Positions 1 through 13,688 of a stretch of 64,000 bases of DNA are shown in pieces; position 1 is the first letter of the stretch; the number at the start of each line of letters is the position of its first letter. This stretch comes from Rhynochetos jubatus (lineage: Eukaryota > Chordata > Aves > Eurypygiformes > Rhynochetidae). The DNA is taken from the NCBI GenBank assembly GCA_027574665.1, contig CM050664.1:16952774-17016773 (forward strand), read 5' to 3'. Position numbers and translations under genes: made by a program. Under the pieces are notes generated by a model. It was given only the letters and a program-made list of their open reading frames with translations, was not told where the DNA came from and did no database searches.

Positions 1-89
1 CAGCAATGTCAGATTGCAGATCAGCTCATGAATTTGCAAGTGTTCCACCTGTTTCTCGCAGATTTTCTTATTAAGCTGTTTCGTTGTAG

Positions 90-3000
90 CTCCGTTTGCT
101 GGTGGTGATTGTGCAAGGCCTGATACACTTGCTAGTTGACCTGATTGACTCTCTGCCCCTTTATTCCATCCTCCTTCGGCTCTGCAGATCCTACAGACTT
201 GCAGGTAAGTCCTTCAGCACTGCATGTGCAGAAGCTCAAGGATTTTGCATTATGCATTTCATTTTGATGCAATGAGTAGCTTCTGAAGAGAAAGGTAGGG
301 GGGGGGAGTGGATGTGTATGAGCTGAGGTGTTTGAATTAATGTCAGAACTCTGAGCAGATTTCAGACAATCGGTCTCTTTTTGAGACTAATCTGTCACCA
401 TTTTGAAACTAGTCATTGTTTTTCCACTTCTGGTAACCATCAACCATGGTTGGCATCAGAGCAAAGAGTCATTTTGGAATGGGTTTTATCTGTCAATAGC
501 TATGGTTAATCTAGATAAAATCAAGCAGGTCTAAATTATTGTCTCCTATACATTTAAAGAGCCTGCAGCAGGAATTTTCAGTATAAGAAAGAGCTTGATC
601 ATCACTAAACCAAGGCTAGTCATCAGATGCAAAGGAAGCTTGAAGTAACCGATAACAGCTTTGTCTGTTGGAGCGATGCCAGGCTAGATTTTGGGAAAGT
701 AGAGCCGAGCCATGTTACCAGCTCGGTTGCTTTTCCATGTGTGCCTTCAGCAGGTTCCTATGAATCTGCTGGCAGAAACTTCTTAACCCTTCAGGGCTGT
801 CTATGAAGAACAGGAGATGCGGCTGAAGAAAACTGACCCAGTAAGCAGCAGGTCAGAGGGCAGAAGGAAATCCTGTTGCCACTGAGGGATGTACGGTCGG
901 ATTTTCCCATCAGTCTTGGACTACTTCTCAGTTTTGTTCAGCCAGCTACCTTCTGCAGGGCAGTAAGCCTCCACCCAGGTGGAGGGCTGTCTTCTCAGTT
1001 GAGTTTACCTGACTTACTTTCTTCATTGGCTGTTTGTTTGCTCCCCTTACACATTCTAAGAAAGTGAACACGTTAATGCCATGCTGCCTAGATGAAGAGG
1101 CACCTCTAAGAATTTCAGCAGCCTGTGTTCCTGCCCCGGCACAAAAATGTGTCATTGGAGTGGTAACAGATGGAGCAGTTGAATCAAATTCAAAGGATTG
1201 CAGAGAGTACACATCACTTGATGTCCTCACTGCTTAGGTTTTGCCTTCTTTTTCAGAGTCTGAACTTGGATAAGACATCCTCTGGCATTTGTTATGGCAG
1301 CTGATTTTACAGGCGCCATAAAGATGGCTCTGCCAGCATGAATGGGTAGCTTTCCCTGTCAGCAAGGGTTTAGTGCAGTGGTTAAGTTCAACTCCGTTCA
1401 GTCGTGGCATCTGGCCTCCAAGTTCTTCAACAGTTTCTGAACTGACAAAGTATTATATTGATGAAGTCTGGGCCAGGGGAGATGAACAATCCATCCACAC
1501 ACCAGAAACAAAATTCCACTTTTGCTTTCCACACATCAGAAACAAAATGCTTCAGCCCCCAAAAAGCCTTTTGCCAATATATCAAAGCTGCTGTCCTCTC
1601 TGCCAGAGTTCTGTCTGCCCAGTGGGAGCTCAAGGGATGCCACCTTGGTTGGGATGGTACACACATGACGTTAATTTAGAGTATGAAGTAAAGAGCAGCA
1701 GTGAGGTTCAGGGGTCTCGGGCTCTGCCCACGCCCAAGTCACCAATGTTCTGTTTGATCGTGCATAGGTCAGTTCCTTGTCTCTGCACTTCCCTCCTGCC
1801 CAATACAGGGATACTCACATCACTTTGGGACAGGTTTCGTCAGGGCTCTGTAGGATGTGTCACAGTGGTGCCGTCATGAGTACTGGAACACAACCAAGCA
1901 GTGAGATCGCTTTAGTGCGCTGTCTTGTGAAGCAAAGTAAATAGGTTCAGGTCCTGGCCTCTCTTGTGCCATCGATGATGCTGGTGTACAGAAAAAGCAG
2001 AACCCTGGGCTCTGGGGTTGGCTGGCAGTCACAGAATAGTTTAAGGTGGTTCTCTGCAGGCATGATCTACAGTAGATCAAGCCCTCCTGCTTTTTCTGTG
2101 ACGTGAATTGTTCTGACTGCTCAGCATTGTAGTAATCTATAGGTAATTCTAAAGTAAATTTGTAGTCCTTTTGTGCCTTTATTTTCTCAAGAGTTTAAGA
2201 CTCCTGAACAATTTAATAATCTAATTAAGAGATTGTTGCCTTGCAGCTGTTGAAGGGAAGTGTGTGGCCATGGCCTTCAGGAGCAGCATTTTCTGGTCTA
2301 ATGGACTCTTCCTAGGATAAGGCCCCACAGCGCTCAACTACGTACCTGAAACTTCAGTGTCCACTTGTTTCTGTCTCTCTCTGGCATTGCCTGCCTGAAA
2401 AGTAGTTCCTGGAATGGCTGAGACACTTCCCCTTAGCCAAAACTCAATGAATCATACCGAACACTTTTTGTCATCCAGCACATTTGCTTATTGAGACCCA
2501 GGGTACTCAAACATCTTTTTGAAGCCACTGGGGAAGCCCATGTTTCAATATAATCCAGCAAAATACAGATAAATCCTTTTTGTCCTGGATAGAAAAGGCT
2601 TAATAAATTCAAAGCTTGAGGAAAAAGAGAAAATGTTTTGGTTTTTAAATGTGCAAGAGTCACATAGACACTGTAGACACGGGGTTTACACAGCTGTTTT
2701 ATTTCTATTTGTACTCCCGAGTCACTGATCTGTGGCAGATCACTTCATTACTCTTGCCCCATCTTCCTACCGGTGGAAAGGAATAATGGGGCTCACTTGG
2801 CTGGTACAGCTTTGCAAAGGATGGACTGGTTTTATTTCTGTGAGGTGATTTGAGATCTTTCAAAGAAAAATGCCTCTCCAGTCCTAGTTGATGCCTTTGA
2901 AACGCTGCATTACATGTTCATGTGCACCGTGTCACCACTGGAATCCAAAATCTTTCCTATTTATCTTTACAGTATTGGGAACGTGGCAGGTTTGATGGGG

Positions 3001-6000
3001 TTAGTAGCATGTTAAAAACACATCGATGCTGGGATTACTAGGCAGCTTTGGAAGGTCTTTAATGCTTCCAGGCCAGCCACTTTCCTCCGCTAGGCTGCAG
3101 GAGGGAGAGATTTGCACATGTGCTGTGTCACATGGGCACAAATTAAAGGTGAGTTCTCTGCCTGCTGTTAACATGGAGTTCCCGTTCTGATGGAAGTTTG
3201 GGAAAAGAGAGGGATTTTTCACTTTGTCATCATCAGGTCTGGCTGTCCGATTTCTAGGCTTTGTGGTTTCTTTAGGACTGTGGTTTCAAGCTGGAAGTCA
3301 GAGGGCTTCCGAGCCCCCCAGACCTAAGAGAAACACATTGTTTGTCATTATAGTACAACCAGTGGAGAGAATCTGTGCTTCCTGCTGAAAATGTGTAAGG
3401 GCTCACAAATCAAGAAAGGTTAAAGACTCTGTTTCTAGGAAATCGGTGCTCAGCCAACAGAGCTGAGTGGCAAATGGCATGGGCTTTTCTCCAGCATAAA
3501 TTTGGTTTCCTTACTTGTTTCTTTTCAGCTGGTGTGAAGTTCAGAGTCCTTGAGCAGCAGGATGGAAAACCTCTTCGACTCCTTATGCAGGTAAGCCCTT
3601 TGTGCCCTCCGTGGCATTTTCTGCTGCAGGCTTCCCCTCAGACTCACCCCAAGGTCCTTCTCTCTCCTGTAGCAGTTCTGAAACTGGTCCTGCTGAATGG
3701 GCCCTTTAAAATTAGCTGTGAAATGCTGAAACAAGGGAAATACATTTCACATTGCAATGACTGGCCGATGCTTTCTCTTCTTTCTAATACCCTGCTTGAG
3801 TCCTCTGCTGAGAGAAAGTGCAGTGTCTTGTATGATGTGAAATGAAATGTGAAAGATGAGAAATGTGAAGCTGCGTTGCTTCTGTAATTGAGACTTCTTG
3901 TCATTTTTTGGCTCTACGCAGCTTCGCTTTAATAATTGCTGAGCACTGAGAGAAGCAAAAGAAGGCAGCTAAACCATCCAGAATGAAAGACAGTTAAGGA
4001 CTGTAGAAGGTGTTCCCCTCCAGATGTTCTGAAAGCCTGGGCTGCTCCATGATGACAGCAGGATGAGTGCGTGGGCAAAACAAGAGAGGGAAGGGCCTCC
4101 TGTCGTTCTCCTGAGTTGCTCTGGCAAGGTGCATAGCAAAAGGTTACCTGGGCTTTTCTAACTTCACATTTCCATGCTCTGTCATCAGAGACACTAACAG
4201 AAATGTTTCTCTGGAAGAAATGATGTGATGGTAGCAGTGAGGTTCTCATTATGCCTTCAGGAGAGGTGGTGAAATTTCCATTTCCTGACTTTGCGGCCCT
4301 ATCACAGGGGTGCTTTTCTTGCTCTCTGCATCCTAGAAAGAAAGGCTGCGAGCAGCATATAGAATTTATAAAAAACACTTGGACACTGGGGGAGCACGTG
4401 GGGAGGAATGTGTGGCTTCCCAGTTGTTTTGCTTTTTCCATCACCGGTCCAGCCCTGTTTCGGCAGAGGTCAGATTAGCACAGAACTGGCACACCATTGA
4501 GCAGCAATTCAAAAGGGAATCCCTTCAGCGGATGTCTTCTAGGCCAAAACCAGCATGTCCAAAGCATGCTGTCTCCCCTGTTCCTGCATTTCGGTAGGGG
4601 GGTGGTGTAAGGACCAAACCCCATCATTCTCCGTGGCTGGAAGGCTCCATAAAAAGAAAACGGAACACCAAAGATAAAGCACGGGAGCTGCTGAGCAGGG
4701 AATTTGGCATCAGCGTGTGTTTGTGAGATGAGGTGGATAGCTTCTCCAGAGGAAAAAGATCACAATTTAGAGAGCAGAGGCAGTGAGTCATTTGAAAATG
4801 ATGAATCTTCCTTGGACCACTGCAGAAAGATCCTTTTGCTATCTAGGGGAAGTCATCATGTGAAGAGGTGGAAGGGCTTTAGTGGACGTCTCTCTTGGCC
4901 TTCTGCTCAGATAATAATGAGCAGTGTGTCAGTAAAGGCACTTTTTTGCTCTCTTTGTGCTGGTGGAAATGAAAAATGGGCTTGGGTCAGAAATGCCACT
5001 GAATATTCCACTTTCTGATAGGTCTTTTGAGAGGACAATCTAAAAAGCCTGCTTTTAAGTGACATGCTAAAATTCTTATTTATGGTACATGATGATGTTC
5101 CTTTCTAGAAATTTCACAGTGGCTTTGTCCCCTCCCTGTATGGTAGCACTCTGGAGCCACACCTGATGGCCGTATGTATGGAACTGTGCCCAAAATAGTT
5201 AAAGCTGTAGGTGACTGATACATTCACAGCTGTCCTTTGGGGCACTGGGAACGGATTAGAAATCAGTAACGCTGGTTTTAAGCATTCACATTCAGCTTGT
5301 GGTTCAGCCAAATGGTTATTCTTTATTTTTTTAAGATAGTGTCACTGGAATGCAAAACTCAGGCACAGGCAGGCGGAGGGTGGGGGTTGATATTCCCATT
5401 CCAAATGCTACTTAATTTTCTCCAGGAAGTCTTACATAGTTCAGTATTTTCATTAGGGTTTAAAATCCTTTCTTTTGGTGCACAAGAAGAAATATTTCTG
5501 GCAGCATGGCTCAGCTGAACCGATAGCCCAGGGAGAGGACACAATGAGGTTGATTCATCTGTTCACCTTCAGCTAGAAGTGTCATCTTCCACAGCAACTG
5601 CTTTGAAAGAGGTTAAGCAAAAGAGGAAGGGAAAAAGTAACAGCTCCATTATGAAACAAAGGATGTATATTATATCAGGGTATATTATAGCTTTGGACTA
5701 CAGAAATTGCATCAAAGGAACTCGTTGCCACTTCCTTAATAAAAGCAAACATTTGTTTTGCTCGTTTGTTCCCACTTAGGACGGGAGAGGCAGAGGCGTG
5801 TATTGCGCTGAGCGTAAAACCATCTTTTCTTGTTTCTCGGCAGGCAAGTGTTGCCACTCCGTATCACCACGCTGCCTAGGGATGATTTTCAGCCAGAAAG
5901 GGTGTGTCCAAACCTTCCAGCCCACGTAGCTAATAGCCGAAGGAACATACACTGTGTATTTTCCTTATAGCAGCAGTTCCTATCCTCCCCAAGGGTGTTT

Positions 6001-8674
6001 TCACTTAAAACACACTGGTTTGCCTACAGCTGAGGAAATAGGCAGAAATACTTACTCAGGTTCTGGGCACAGGTTTCTTTGGTCTTTGTTCTTTTCTGGT
6101 TTTCCTTTTTATAGCTGTCTGTGACCGCAGTGTGGTGAGGTTGGTCACAGGGCTGCAGAATGTCCCATAAATGCCGCGGTCAATCCTTGGCCTTTAGGCT
6201 GTGGAGTGTGTTTGAAACACGAGCTGCGTGAGTCTGGGTTAGACATTCCTCAGGTGGTGTGAGTGCCGCTCCTGCGTTGCTGGTACCAATGTTCGTTTTG
6301 ATTGCATTCAGAACTCACTTCGTCTGAACCTGCTTGGGACCCATTTAATACCCGCTAATGAGCGAGTGTCCCACAGCCGGACTGCGCTGGGTCTGGCTGG
6401 TCTTCGGCTTCCCTCAGCCTGTGCGAGCTGCTGCCCCGGCCTTTTTCCTAAACCGCATGGGGATGCTTCTGTGTACAGGCATTTTCTCCTTCTCTTCAGC
6501 AATGCTGTACTTTGAAACTCATTTGACAAAGGTCTCCGGAACTAATTCTAATGACCTCTTTGCTTAATCGTCCTTTCCCAGAGCTCCATCTTTGTAGGCA
6601 TGCTGAGTTCTTCCTCCCTCTCTCTGTGAGCAGCAGCAGACAGCTGAAGCAAACTGGTGGTACAGGCAAACCCCCAGAGAAATGGTTGCTCTTCAGTGGA
6701 CAGAAAGAATATTGAGCTTTTGACAAAGCAGTGACTGTCTCTGTGGGGTTTGCTGTCTCTTTCCATTTTGTGGCTGGAGTTCCTACTGTGATTCATGGTC
6801 TCCTTTAACTCAGCTGCTTGGTTGGTTCCAGCATAGCTGGACTCTTTCACTAGAGGAGGGTGTCCTTCCAGTTCTCCCCACTGTCCAAGTTTCCTCTAGC
6901 TCTGTTAGTCTCCTCACCTTGTCATCTCTTGTGGTATGTTTTCTGAAATCCACCATTTCTGTGTAATGTTTCCTCTTTTGGAGACAATCCATTGCTGTGC
7001 ATCCTTTTCCTGCATCAGATCTTGGCCAGACTTGGTCAATCCTCGACTTCACCTACCCTGAAATGCTTCTCTGGGACGAGATTCTCCAAGGTCTGATGTG
7101 CTTCTGGCACCCCTTGTCCTGCTGACCTGTCTGCCTGCCTCCTTCTTCTTCCAAAACACCAAGATAGCAACTTTGTGACCATAACAGGAGGCCACGAGCT
7201 TTCCTAGGCAGAGGCTCCAGACGTGGTAATTCTTGTGGTGGTGGTTGAAATCAAATCGGAAAAAGATGAATTGAAAAGAAGTGTGGGGTCCTTCCCATGG
7301 CAGATGGTCCTTCCCATGGGAAGCAGTCCCATGAGCTTCTCCCATGTGAGTCCTTCCCATGGGCTGCAGTTCTTCACAAACTGCTCCAGCGTGGGTCCCC
7401 CCTTAAAGAGCCCCCTGCTCCAGCCTGGGTCCCCCATGGGGGGTCACAAGTCCTGCCAGCAAACCTGCTACCACCTGGGCTCCTCTCTCCATGGGCCACA
7501 GCTCCTGCCAGGAGCCTGCTCCAGTGCGGGCTGCCCACGAGGTCACAGCCTCCTTTGGGCATACCCCTGCTCCAGCGTGGGGTCATCCCCGGGCTGCAGT
7601 GGGTCTGTGCACCCCTCGTGACCCTCAATGGTTGCAGGGCACAGCCGGTCTCACCGTGGGCTGCACCATGGGCTGCCGGGAAACCTCTGCTCCAGCGCCT
7701 GGAGCACCTCCTCCTCCTCCTTCCCCACTGACCTGGGGGTCTGCAGATTTCTCTTTCACATCCTGCTCTCTGTCTGTATGCAAAGATCTCCTTTCTTCTG
7801 GGTTTTTTTCCCCTTCTTAAACTTGTTATCACAGTGGTGTTATGACTGTGATTGGCTCGGCCTTGCCCAGCGGCAGGCCAGTCTTGGAGCCGGCTGGCAT
7901 TGGCTCTGTCAGGCAGGGGAAACTTCTAGCAGCTTCTCACAGAAGCCACCCCTGTAACCCCCCGCTACCAAAACCTGGCCACGCAAACCCAACGCAGTCC
8001 TGTTCTGCTAGGACTGGATGCCACTGCGTGGGCACAGGGTGATACCAGGTGTAGCTGTAGGCAGAGGGCTTAGCACATGGAAGCAGTAGGCCCGTAAAGA
8101 TACGGCTTAACAGGCACCTCGGAGAGGAGTTGCGGAGTCGCAGTGCACCCCAACGGAGCATTGCTGTCTGCAGCGGGAGGCCACGTCTCTCCAGCCACTG
8201 CAGCCTGCAGACGCAGCAAGGTGACAGTCATGCCCTTGTGTAATGAGCACCGCTTTCAAATCCTGCTGCTGCTTGCTTCTGCTTCTCTGCCTGAAAATTA
8301 TTCTAATAATGCTGCCTGCCAAGCTCCATTTGTGAATGTTTTGGGATGTTGTAGAAGGCTAAACAGCTTAGCTAGCCAGAGAGGAGTTCTGGTGATTTGT
8401 GAGGAGCAGAATCGATGTTTTAACAAAGGCCAGTGCTGTGCAAAAGTTGCACTTGGCCTGCTCAGCTGCCTATGTTTCTTCCAAGACACTTTCATTGCTG
8501 CTATCCCTCTTCTCCTCGTAGATCAACCCCCTATCGTACGGCAGTGTGGTACAGACATATAGGCTGCCGACCTACAGCTGTTACCCTAAGGATTCCTGGG
8601 CATCTCTCTGCAAGAAGCTGTTCCTTGGAGAGCTAATCTACCCGTGGAAGCACAAAGGAGAGAAGCAGGACTAA
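90..8674 (+). CDS. PIGQ: PIGQ, last three coding exons (5' part outside window)
   Basis: PIGQ is a subunit of the ER-membrane GPI-GlcNAc transferase, which moves GlcNAc from UDP-GlcNAc to phosphatidylinositol, the first step of GPI-anchor synthesis. Exons are 90-204 (after ttgtag, before gtaagt), 3529-3590 (after ttttcag, before gtaagc) and 8522-8674 (after ctcgtag, to TAA). Phases fit: 115 + 62 + 153 nt give 109 residues plus stop. The first exon encodes a hydrophobic membrane stretch ([18 protein letters not shown]). The second gives [20 protein letters not shown]. The last starts [16 protein letters not shown] and ends [15 protein letters not shown]. These match the C-terminus of human PIGQ as I remember it ([19 protein letters not shown] end). 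Introns are 3.3 and 4.9 kb. RAB40C follows downstream as in human. The reading frame is intact; exon limits are inferred from splice signals. Confidence 0.95.
205..3528 (+). other. PIGQ intron without recognised element
   Basis: This 3.3-kb intron has GT-AG ends. It holds a short G run near 299-307 and scattered small chance open frames. I recognise no repeat family, RNA gene or nested exon in it. Confidence 0.8.
3591..8521 (+). other. PIGQ last intron
   Basis: This 4.9-kb intron lies between phase-0 exons. Apart from the LTR fossil at about 7285-8008 I see only unique-looking sequence. A 171-codon reverse-strand open frame at 3929-4444 shows no recognisable domain. Confidence 0.8.
7285..8008 (-). 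mobile_element. Avian endogenous-retrovirus LTR fossil, solo and incomplete
   Basis: The segment matches from memory a dispersed avian LTR family. Read on the minus strand it starts with a TGxGTTGGGTTTGCGTGG-like edge near 8008. It continues through a segment that on the plus strand reads 'ggagccggctggcattggct' (about 7887-7906). It ends in an array of degenerate modules in which 'ctgctccagcgtgg' and 'cccatgggctgcag' (plus strand) recur between about 7300 and 7700. No internal retroviral genes or second LTR are seen, so it looks like an old, diverged solo LTR that is incomplete at its far end. The family name (ERVL or ERVK type) was not settled. Confidence 0.7.
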
Positions 8675-11600
8675 AGACAGCCAAAGAGCTTGAAAGACTT
8701 GGTCAGAAAAACATACTGAATCCTAATGCTTTTGGACCAAAGGCATCTCTGAGCCAGCTGCTGATGGATCCCTTTAATTAGATTTTGGTAACATGGGAGG
8801 GGCTGAATTTTTAAAGGCAAGTATTTTTAAACATTATTTTTCAACTTTTCCTCTTCCCCTACACTGTGTTTGTGTAATATGCTGATTAATTTTGAAGCAA
8901 AAGGTTAAACCCATCAGTGCCTCGTGGAACCAGCATTCAGTGCAGTCGAGGAAGAGCCTCCCAAATGGTTTGATGTATGTATCCTTCCACCTAAGCTCCC
9001 AGGGCCGTATTGACACAGCCCTTCAGGTGGTTCAAAGCCACAGTGCTGGGGTGCGTTCTGCCAAAGGGTATTTTGGACCTTTTATGCTTCAGCCTTCAAG
9101 CCAGCTGATCAAAACCAAGAGGAAGGATCAGCTCGTAGTCATACACTGAAAACTGTACAGTGGGATTATCTGGGTTCATAGGGTATTTACTCTTTTCCTT
9201 TTGGATGGGCTTAGATTCACTCCCACCATAGCACCACAGGAGGTGTTAAGCAACAGAATCACTGGGGCTGAAGGCCCAGAAACACAGACTGCTGTACATC
9301 TGTGCCAATATGGTCTCGTCTACTTTTTTATTTTCAAAAGCAAATAGTGTTTTGGGGAGAGCTGAGCCCTGAGCTGACACCAGAGTGAAGTGCGGAGCAC
9401 ACAGCCTACACCCCCGACTGCTCAGGTGTACGTGGCAGCAAGCCATGCTAGCCAAGAGCTCTGGGCTCTGCCAAGGCTCAGGCCTCCTTCGCTTAGTCGC
9501 AGTGGAAGGCAGACGCAGCGTTGCTGAGTCCAGCTCCAGTTGCTGTCTCTGCCAGGGGACTGCAGCAGCCCAGCTTGTTCCGCAGCTCGACCAGCGCAGG
9601 CGAGCATGAGCTGCACTCCCTTACAGGGTCAGTACATTCCCCTGTTTCTCAGGGCCCAAGCAAGAGCCTCATCATGTCGTGCCTCATCCTTTGCACTTTC
9701 TGATAATCAAGGAGCTTTTTTAAAGTCATCTCAGATATGAGTCATATAAAGACACTTCTTTCCCTGAAACTGTAGACATTTCTTTTAGGAGAGTTTTCCT
9801 GTTTTGGATTCTACCTCCACAGTGCAGCAGCGCTTGGCTTTTCGGTGTCCCGGTGTGCTCATTTTGCTGCGAGTTGTCTATTCCCTGTCTTGGGGTGAGT
9901 GCCTCGGTGCACAAGTTGGATGTCCCACTGGGTACTTTGATGTTGTGTGGACACTGACATACAATCATTACCCAAAGTACGCTTTCTCCAGGTCTGCTAG
10001 CGTCGCTGTACGCTGCCACCACTCTGCACGCCTGAAGTGACGGCATTAACTGGCAGGTGAGAGGTGTGCCGGGTCCTGCCCCCTCTTCCTCTGCCTGTCC
10101 TAGGACCCAAGGATGGAGGAGGAGGATGTGGCTGTATCACTCAGCCCTTCTTTGCAGGGCTGCCTGCATATTCCAGCTGGAGGCAAGGCAAGGAGCCCCG
10201 GCAAGGTATCCTAGGCTTTAGTAGCCTTCAGTCAGCACTTCCACTGGCAGGATAAGGGTTTCCTACACCAGCCCCATGTCTCATCCATGTACATGAAGCT
10301 GTCACAGAAGAGAAAGGGTTATACCCCAGGAATGTAGGCTGCTTCAAGGCATCCCTGGACAGATATATTCAGTTTGTCCATAGTTGCTGAAGCCTCATGG
10401 TGCAGCCACTGCCTCTTCAGTCATAGCTTGGTTGGGAGAAAATGAAGCTCTGTAGGCAGGTGCTTGCTCCAGATGTTCCTAAGCAGGCAAACACCCAAGC
10501 TGCCAAGGTCCTACAGTTTCCTTAAGGACACTGTGAAAGGAGGCAGTATTACACAGGCATTGCTACTCACAGAAGATGTCCTGCTACCTTGATCCAGTGA
10601 AGAAGGGCACATCGTTGAGGAAAGCCAGCATGGCAAAAGCCCCCCCCTTCCATCTGTCACCACAGGCTCTGGTGGGACATCCCTGGCTGCAGAAACTGGG
10701 GAGGTCCTCATTCTTCTTTAACATCAGTGCTTAAAACTCATGTACAAATATAGTATCTTCCCTTGGAATGTTGATGCCCAAGTGTTTCCAGTCCAGGTGT
10801 GAAGAACTCCAGGTTGTGATCCGTTTAGTGGATGAATAATGTTTCTCACTTCAGCTTATGTCAGGGCGATGGACTCCCATCCTTACCTGGCACTCAGCGG
10901 GGCAGATTTATGCTTGACCTCCCTCTCGGGTTTCCCTTGGAGCTTCTAAATGACATTCCCCTGCTTCCTGCCATGCCTGCGGTTTGGTTTACTAACTTGT
11001 GTGAGAAACGTTACTATTTTTGATCTTGTGAAAATAATATTCCAATATCCTGACTTTTAAAATCTTTCTGTGAGACCAAACAGCTCATGATGGTCCTAAT
11101 CATGGCTGTCCTTTGGGATCAAGTGACCTGAAAGCCCCAGAGACGGCACAGAGCCATGAAATCCAGCAAATGTGACCTTCCTGTTGGGAACCTGCCAAAC
11201 CTATTAGATGTTCCCGTGTTGAGTCTCTTTACTAAAGGCTGATACTGACTCTGAGGATAGTGAAATAACAACTCAAGAAAAGGCTCCTCCTCAAACCCTG
11301 AATCTCTGGCGACAGAGAGGGCCTTGAGTAGCCCAGCTGGGAAATGACAGCCCCTGTGGGTGCAGTTCTGTGTCAGGCAGAACTGGTGCCTGAGCTGTCT
11401 TGCTGTTTCTCATACTCGGTGTTCTCCTCGTCCGTGATGGTATCTGAGCCTATGAGTTTCTTCTGCTGGATATTTGCCATGTCTCTGCTCTTCCTTTCCA
11501 GTCACTGCTCTGAAACAGTCTTCCCCCACCCTTTTCCGATTCTGCGCGGAGACATTACAACAACTTAGCAGACATCCTGCTCAGGAACATTTGACCTTAT

Positions 11601-12376
11601 GTCATATCTCTAATTAGAAGCTGGGAGCAGCAGCATCTTCCACAGCAGCACAGCCTGGCCTAGTGCTGGCATCTCCTCAGGGTAAGAGACGGCTGGTAAG
11701 GTTATGGCTCTAATTTAGCATCAGTTCCATATTACCCATGTCGGTCCTTGGATGAGAAGTAGTTAAAGATTTCAGATCATTCTTACCACACACCCCTTAC
11801 AGCAGGCAACAAGCAGGCTTTGCCAACCATCACTCAGACTGTAATCTGGCAGACTTTTCTTAATACTGCATCTCCTTATTATTCCTTCCACTTTATGGTT
11901 CCTGGTGCTGGCACAACACCCGATGTGCCTCTTTACATGGGCATGGGTTTTGTGAAGGAAAACCTGATTTGCTGCGTGCAAAACTCCATTCTAGATAGAA
12001 GTTCTGCCTTTGAGAAATACTTTCCTAACCAGAATAGCATGTGATGATGCTGAAAGGAAATCTCGGTAATTACACTGCACTGAAGGCTCTAGTTATGGGT
12101 TTGGGAGTTTTCCCTGATCCTGCAGCTGGATTGTGCCTTGTTCTGCTGGCGCATGTGAATATACCATCAGGCCCACAGAAAGAGCGTTGCACATATGTAT
12201 AAGCCATATGTTGACTTACGCTCTCGGGAGTGTAAGGCAGGAAAATCTCCTGCTTTGTCATCTTGCAGATAATGAGTTGCTTTCCTTCTGCCCTGCCTGA
12301 TCCTGCTGCTACACCACCATCTTCTTGCTTAACTCAAGCCCTTAGGGATTTACTCTTTGTGCTTAGACCTGCTGAT

Positions 12377-12700
12377 CATCACAGAGTCACAGACTGGTGG
12401 AGGTTGGAAGGGGCATCTCAAGATCACTTGGTCCAACCCCCCTGCTCAAGCAGCATCACCTAAAGCCAGTTGCCCAGGACCATGTCCAGATGGCTTTTGA
12501 ATATCTCCAAGGATGGAGACTCCCCAGCTCCCTGGACCACCTGTGCCAGTGCTCGGTCACCCTCACACTAAGAGGTGTTTCCTGATCTTCAGGCAGAATT
12601 TGTTATGTTTCAGTTCATGCCCATTGACTCTTGTCCTGTTGTTGTCTTATGCTGAGCGAGGAGACATCATAACTCACATCTCTTTGGGGTATTTGGAGGT
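12377..12700 (-). mobile_element. CR1 LINE 3' fragment
   Basis: It begins with a CR1 3' end in reverse (cacagagtcacagactggt, then ggttggaagg and ggtccaaccccc). It continues through recognisable CR1 sequence: 'tgaatatctccaaggatgga', 'gtgctcggtcaccctcacac', 'cttgtcctgttg'. The clear match ends near 12630, and the next ~70 bp are weaker. The copy is 5'-truncated, as usual for CR1, and diverged. Element sense is the minus strand. Confidence 0.85.
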
Positions 12701-13682
12701 TTGCAGTCTCATGCTTGTTGTCCCATGTTGCCTCCGTTCCTGAGCAGTCGTATTCAGGAATGACCCAACAGTCCCTTTGCCTTTTGGGGGGTATCTAAGC
12801 CCTCTGCAGTTGGTTCAAGCGGATTGCTTGCTCATTGAGTCTGTTATCTGACCTGCTCTTTGCCAGTTCTTCTGGACCTGGTAGCAGAGAGTGCTTGCTC
12901 TCCAGCCAAACCCAATGCCTGCTTAAGCATAGAGTGGGAACTCTGGGAAACGTGGAGCAGAAACCCCTAAGCTGGCAGCATGCAAGTCTCCTTGGATCGG
13001 GAGCCGCCTGTGTGCGGTGCTCAGGCTCTGCCCGGGTCATCGGTGGCAGCACGCTGTGAATACACACAGGACCTCAGCTGGTCCATCCACATGACGTGAG
13101 GCCACGGGGTGTACCAGCTGGTTCAGGAGCTTTTGGGTTGTATTGCACTGCAGGAGAAACACGTTCAGAGCAATCCAAACCTTATGGCGGCAGCTGATCT
13201 GCCTTCCTGGATGAGAAGGGTGTGCCATCACCTTTGCATCTGGCTCAGCGTTTTGCATTGGGAGTGAAACATCTGCTTGCAAGAGTCCGTCCCCTTCGAC
13301 TCTGGGCTGGCAGCCCCCCCTCCAGCCCTTATCCACGCCTGGGCCTGGACCTCAAGCCAAGAACGCTCAGCTTCCCCATTTGTTGTCTCAGCAAGCCGAT
13401 TGTGAGGAGGATACGTGTGATTACGAACGCTGCAGGCGGCGATGCAAACCCTTCATTTCCATGTGGGTGATGAGGCTCAGGAGCGGGTGGAAGTGCTGGG
13501 TGGCTGCTTCCCTGGGGAAACACCAGAGCCAGGGCCCGGCTCAGCACCCACTGCGGGCGGAGGGGGGCTGCACTTACGTCTCCCATCTGTAGTATTATTT
13601 AAGCATCTGGCACTGGGGAAGTTCATGAGAACTTTACAACTGTTACAGTCCATCCTGCTACTGATAATGTTTTTAGTTTTTA

Positions 13683-13688
13683 AATAAA
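13683..13688 (+). terminator. AATAAA poly(A) signal with GU-rich downstream element
   Basis: AATAAA at 13683-13688 is followed about 45-60 nt later by a GT-rich run (gtgcgtgtgcgtgcac, 13732-13747), the usual make-up of a vertebrate cleavage site. It lies 5 kb past the PIGQ stop and about 3 kb before the RAB40C CpG island. It could end a long PIGQ 3'UTR or a separate noncoding transcript. Use of this site is inferred. Confidence 0.45.

Noticed and set aside
3929-4444. 171-codon minus-strand open frame in PIGQ intron
   Set aside because: No motif, Ser/Cys/Leu-rich, and no plausible start context or partner exons.
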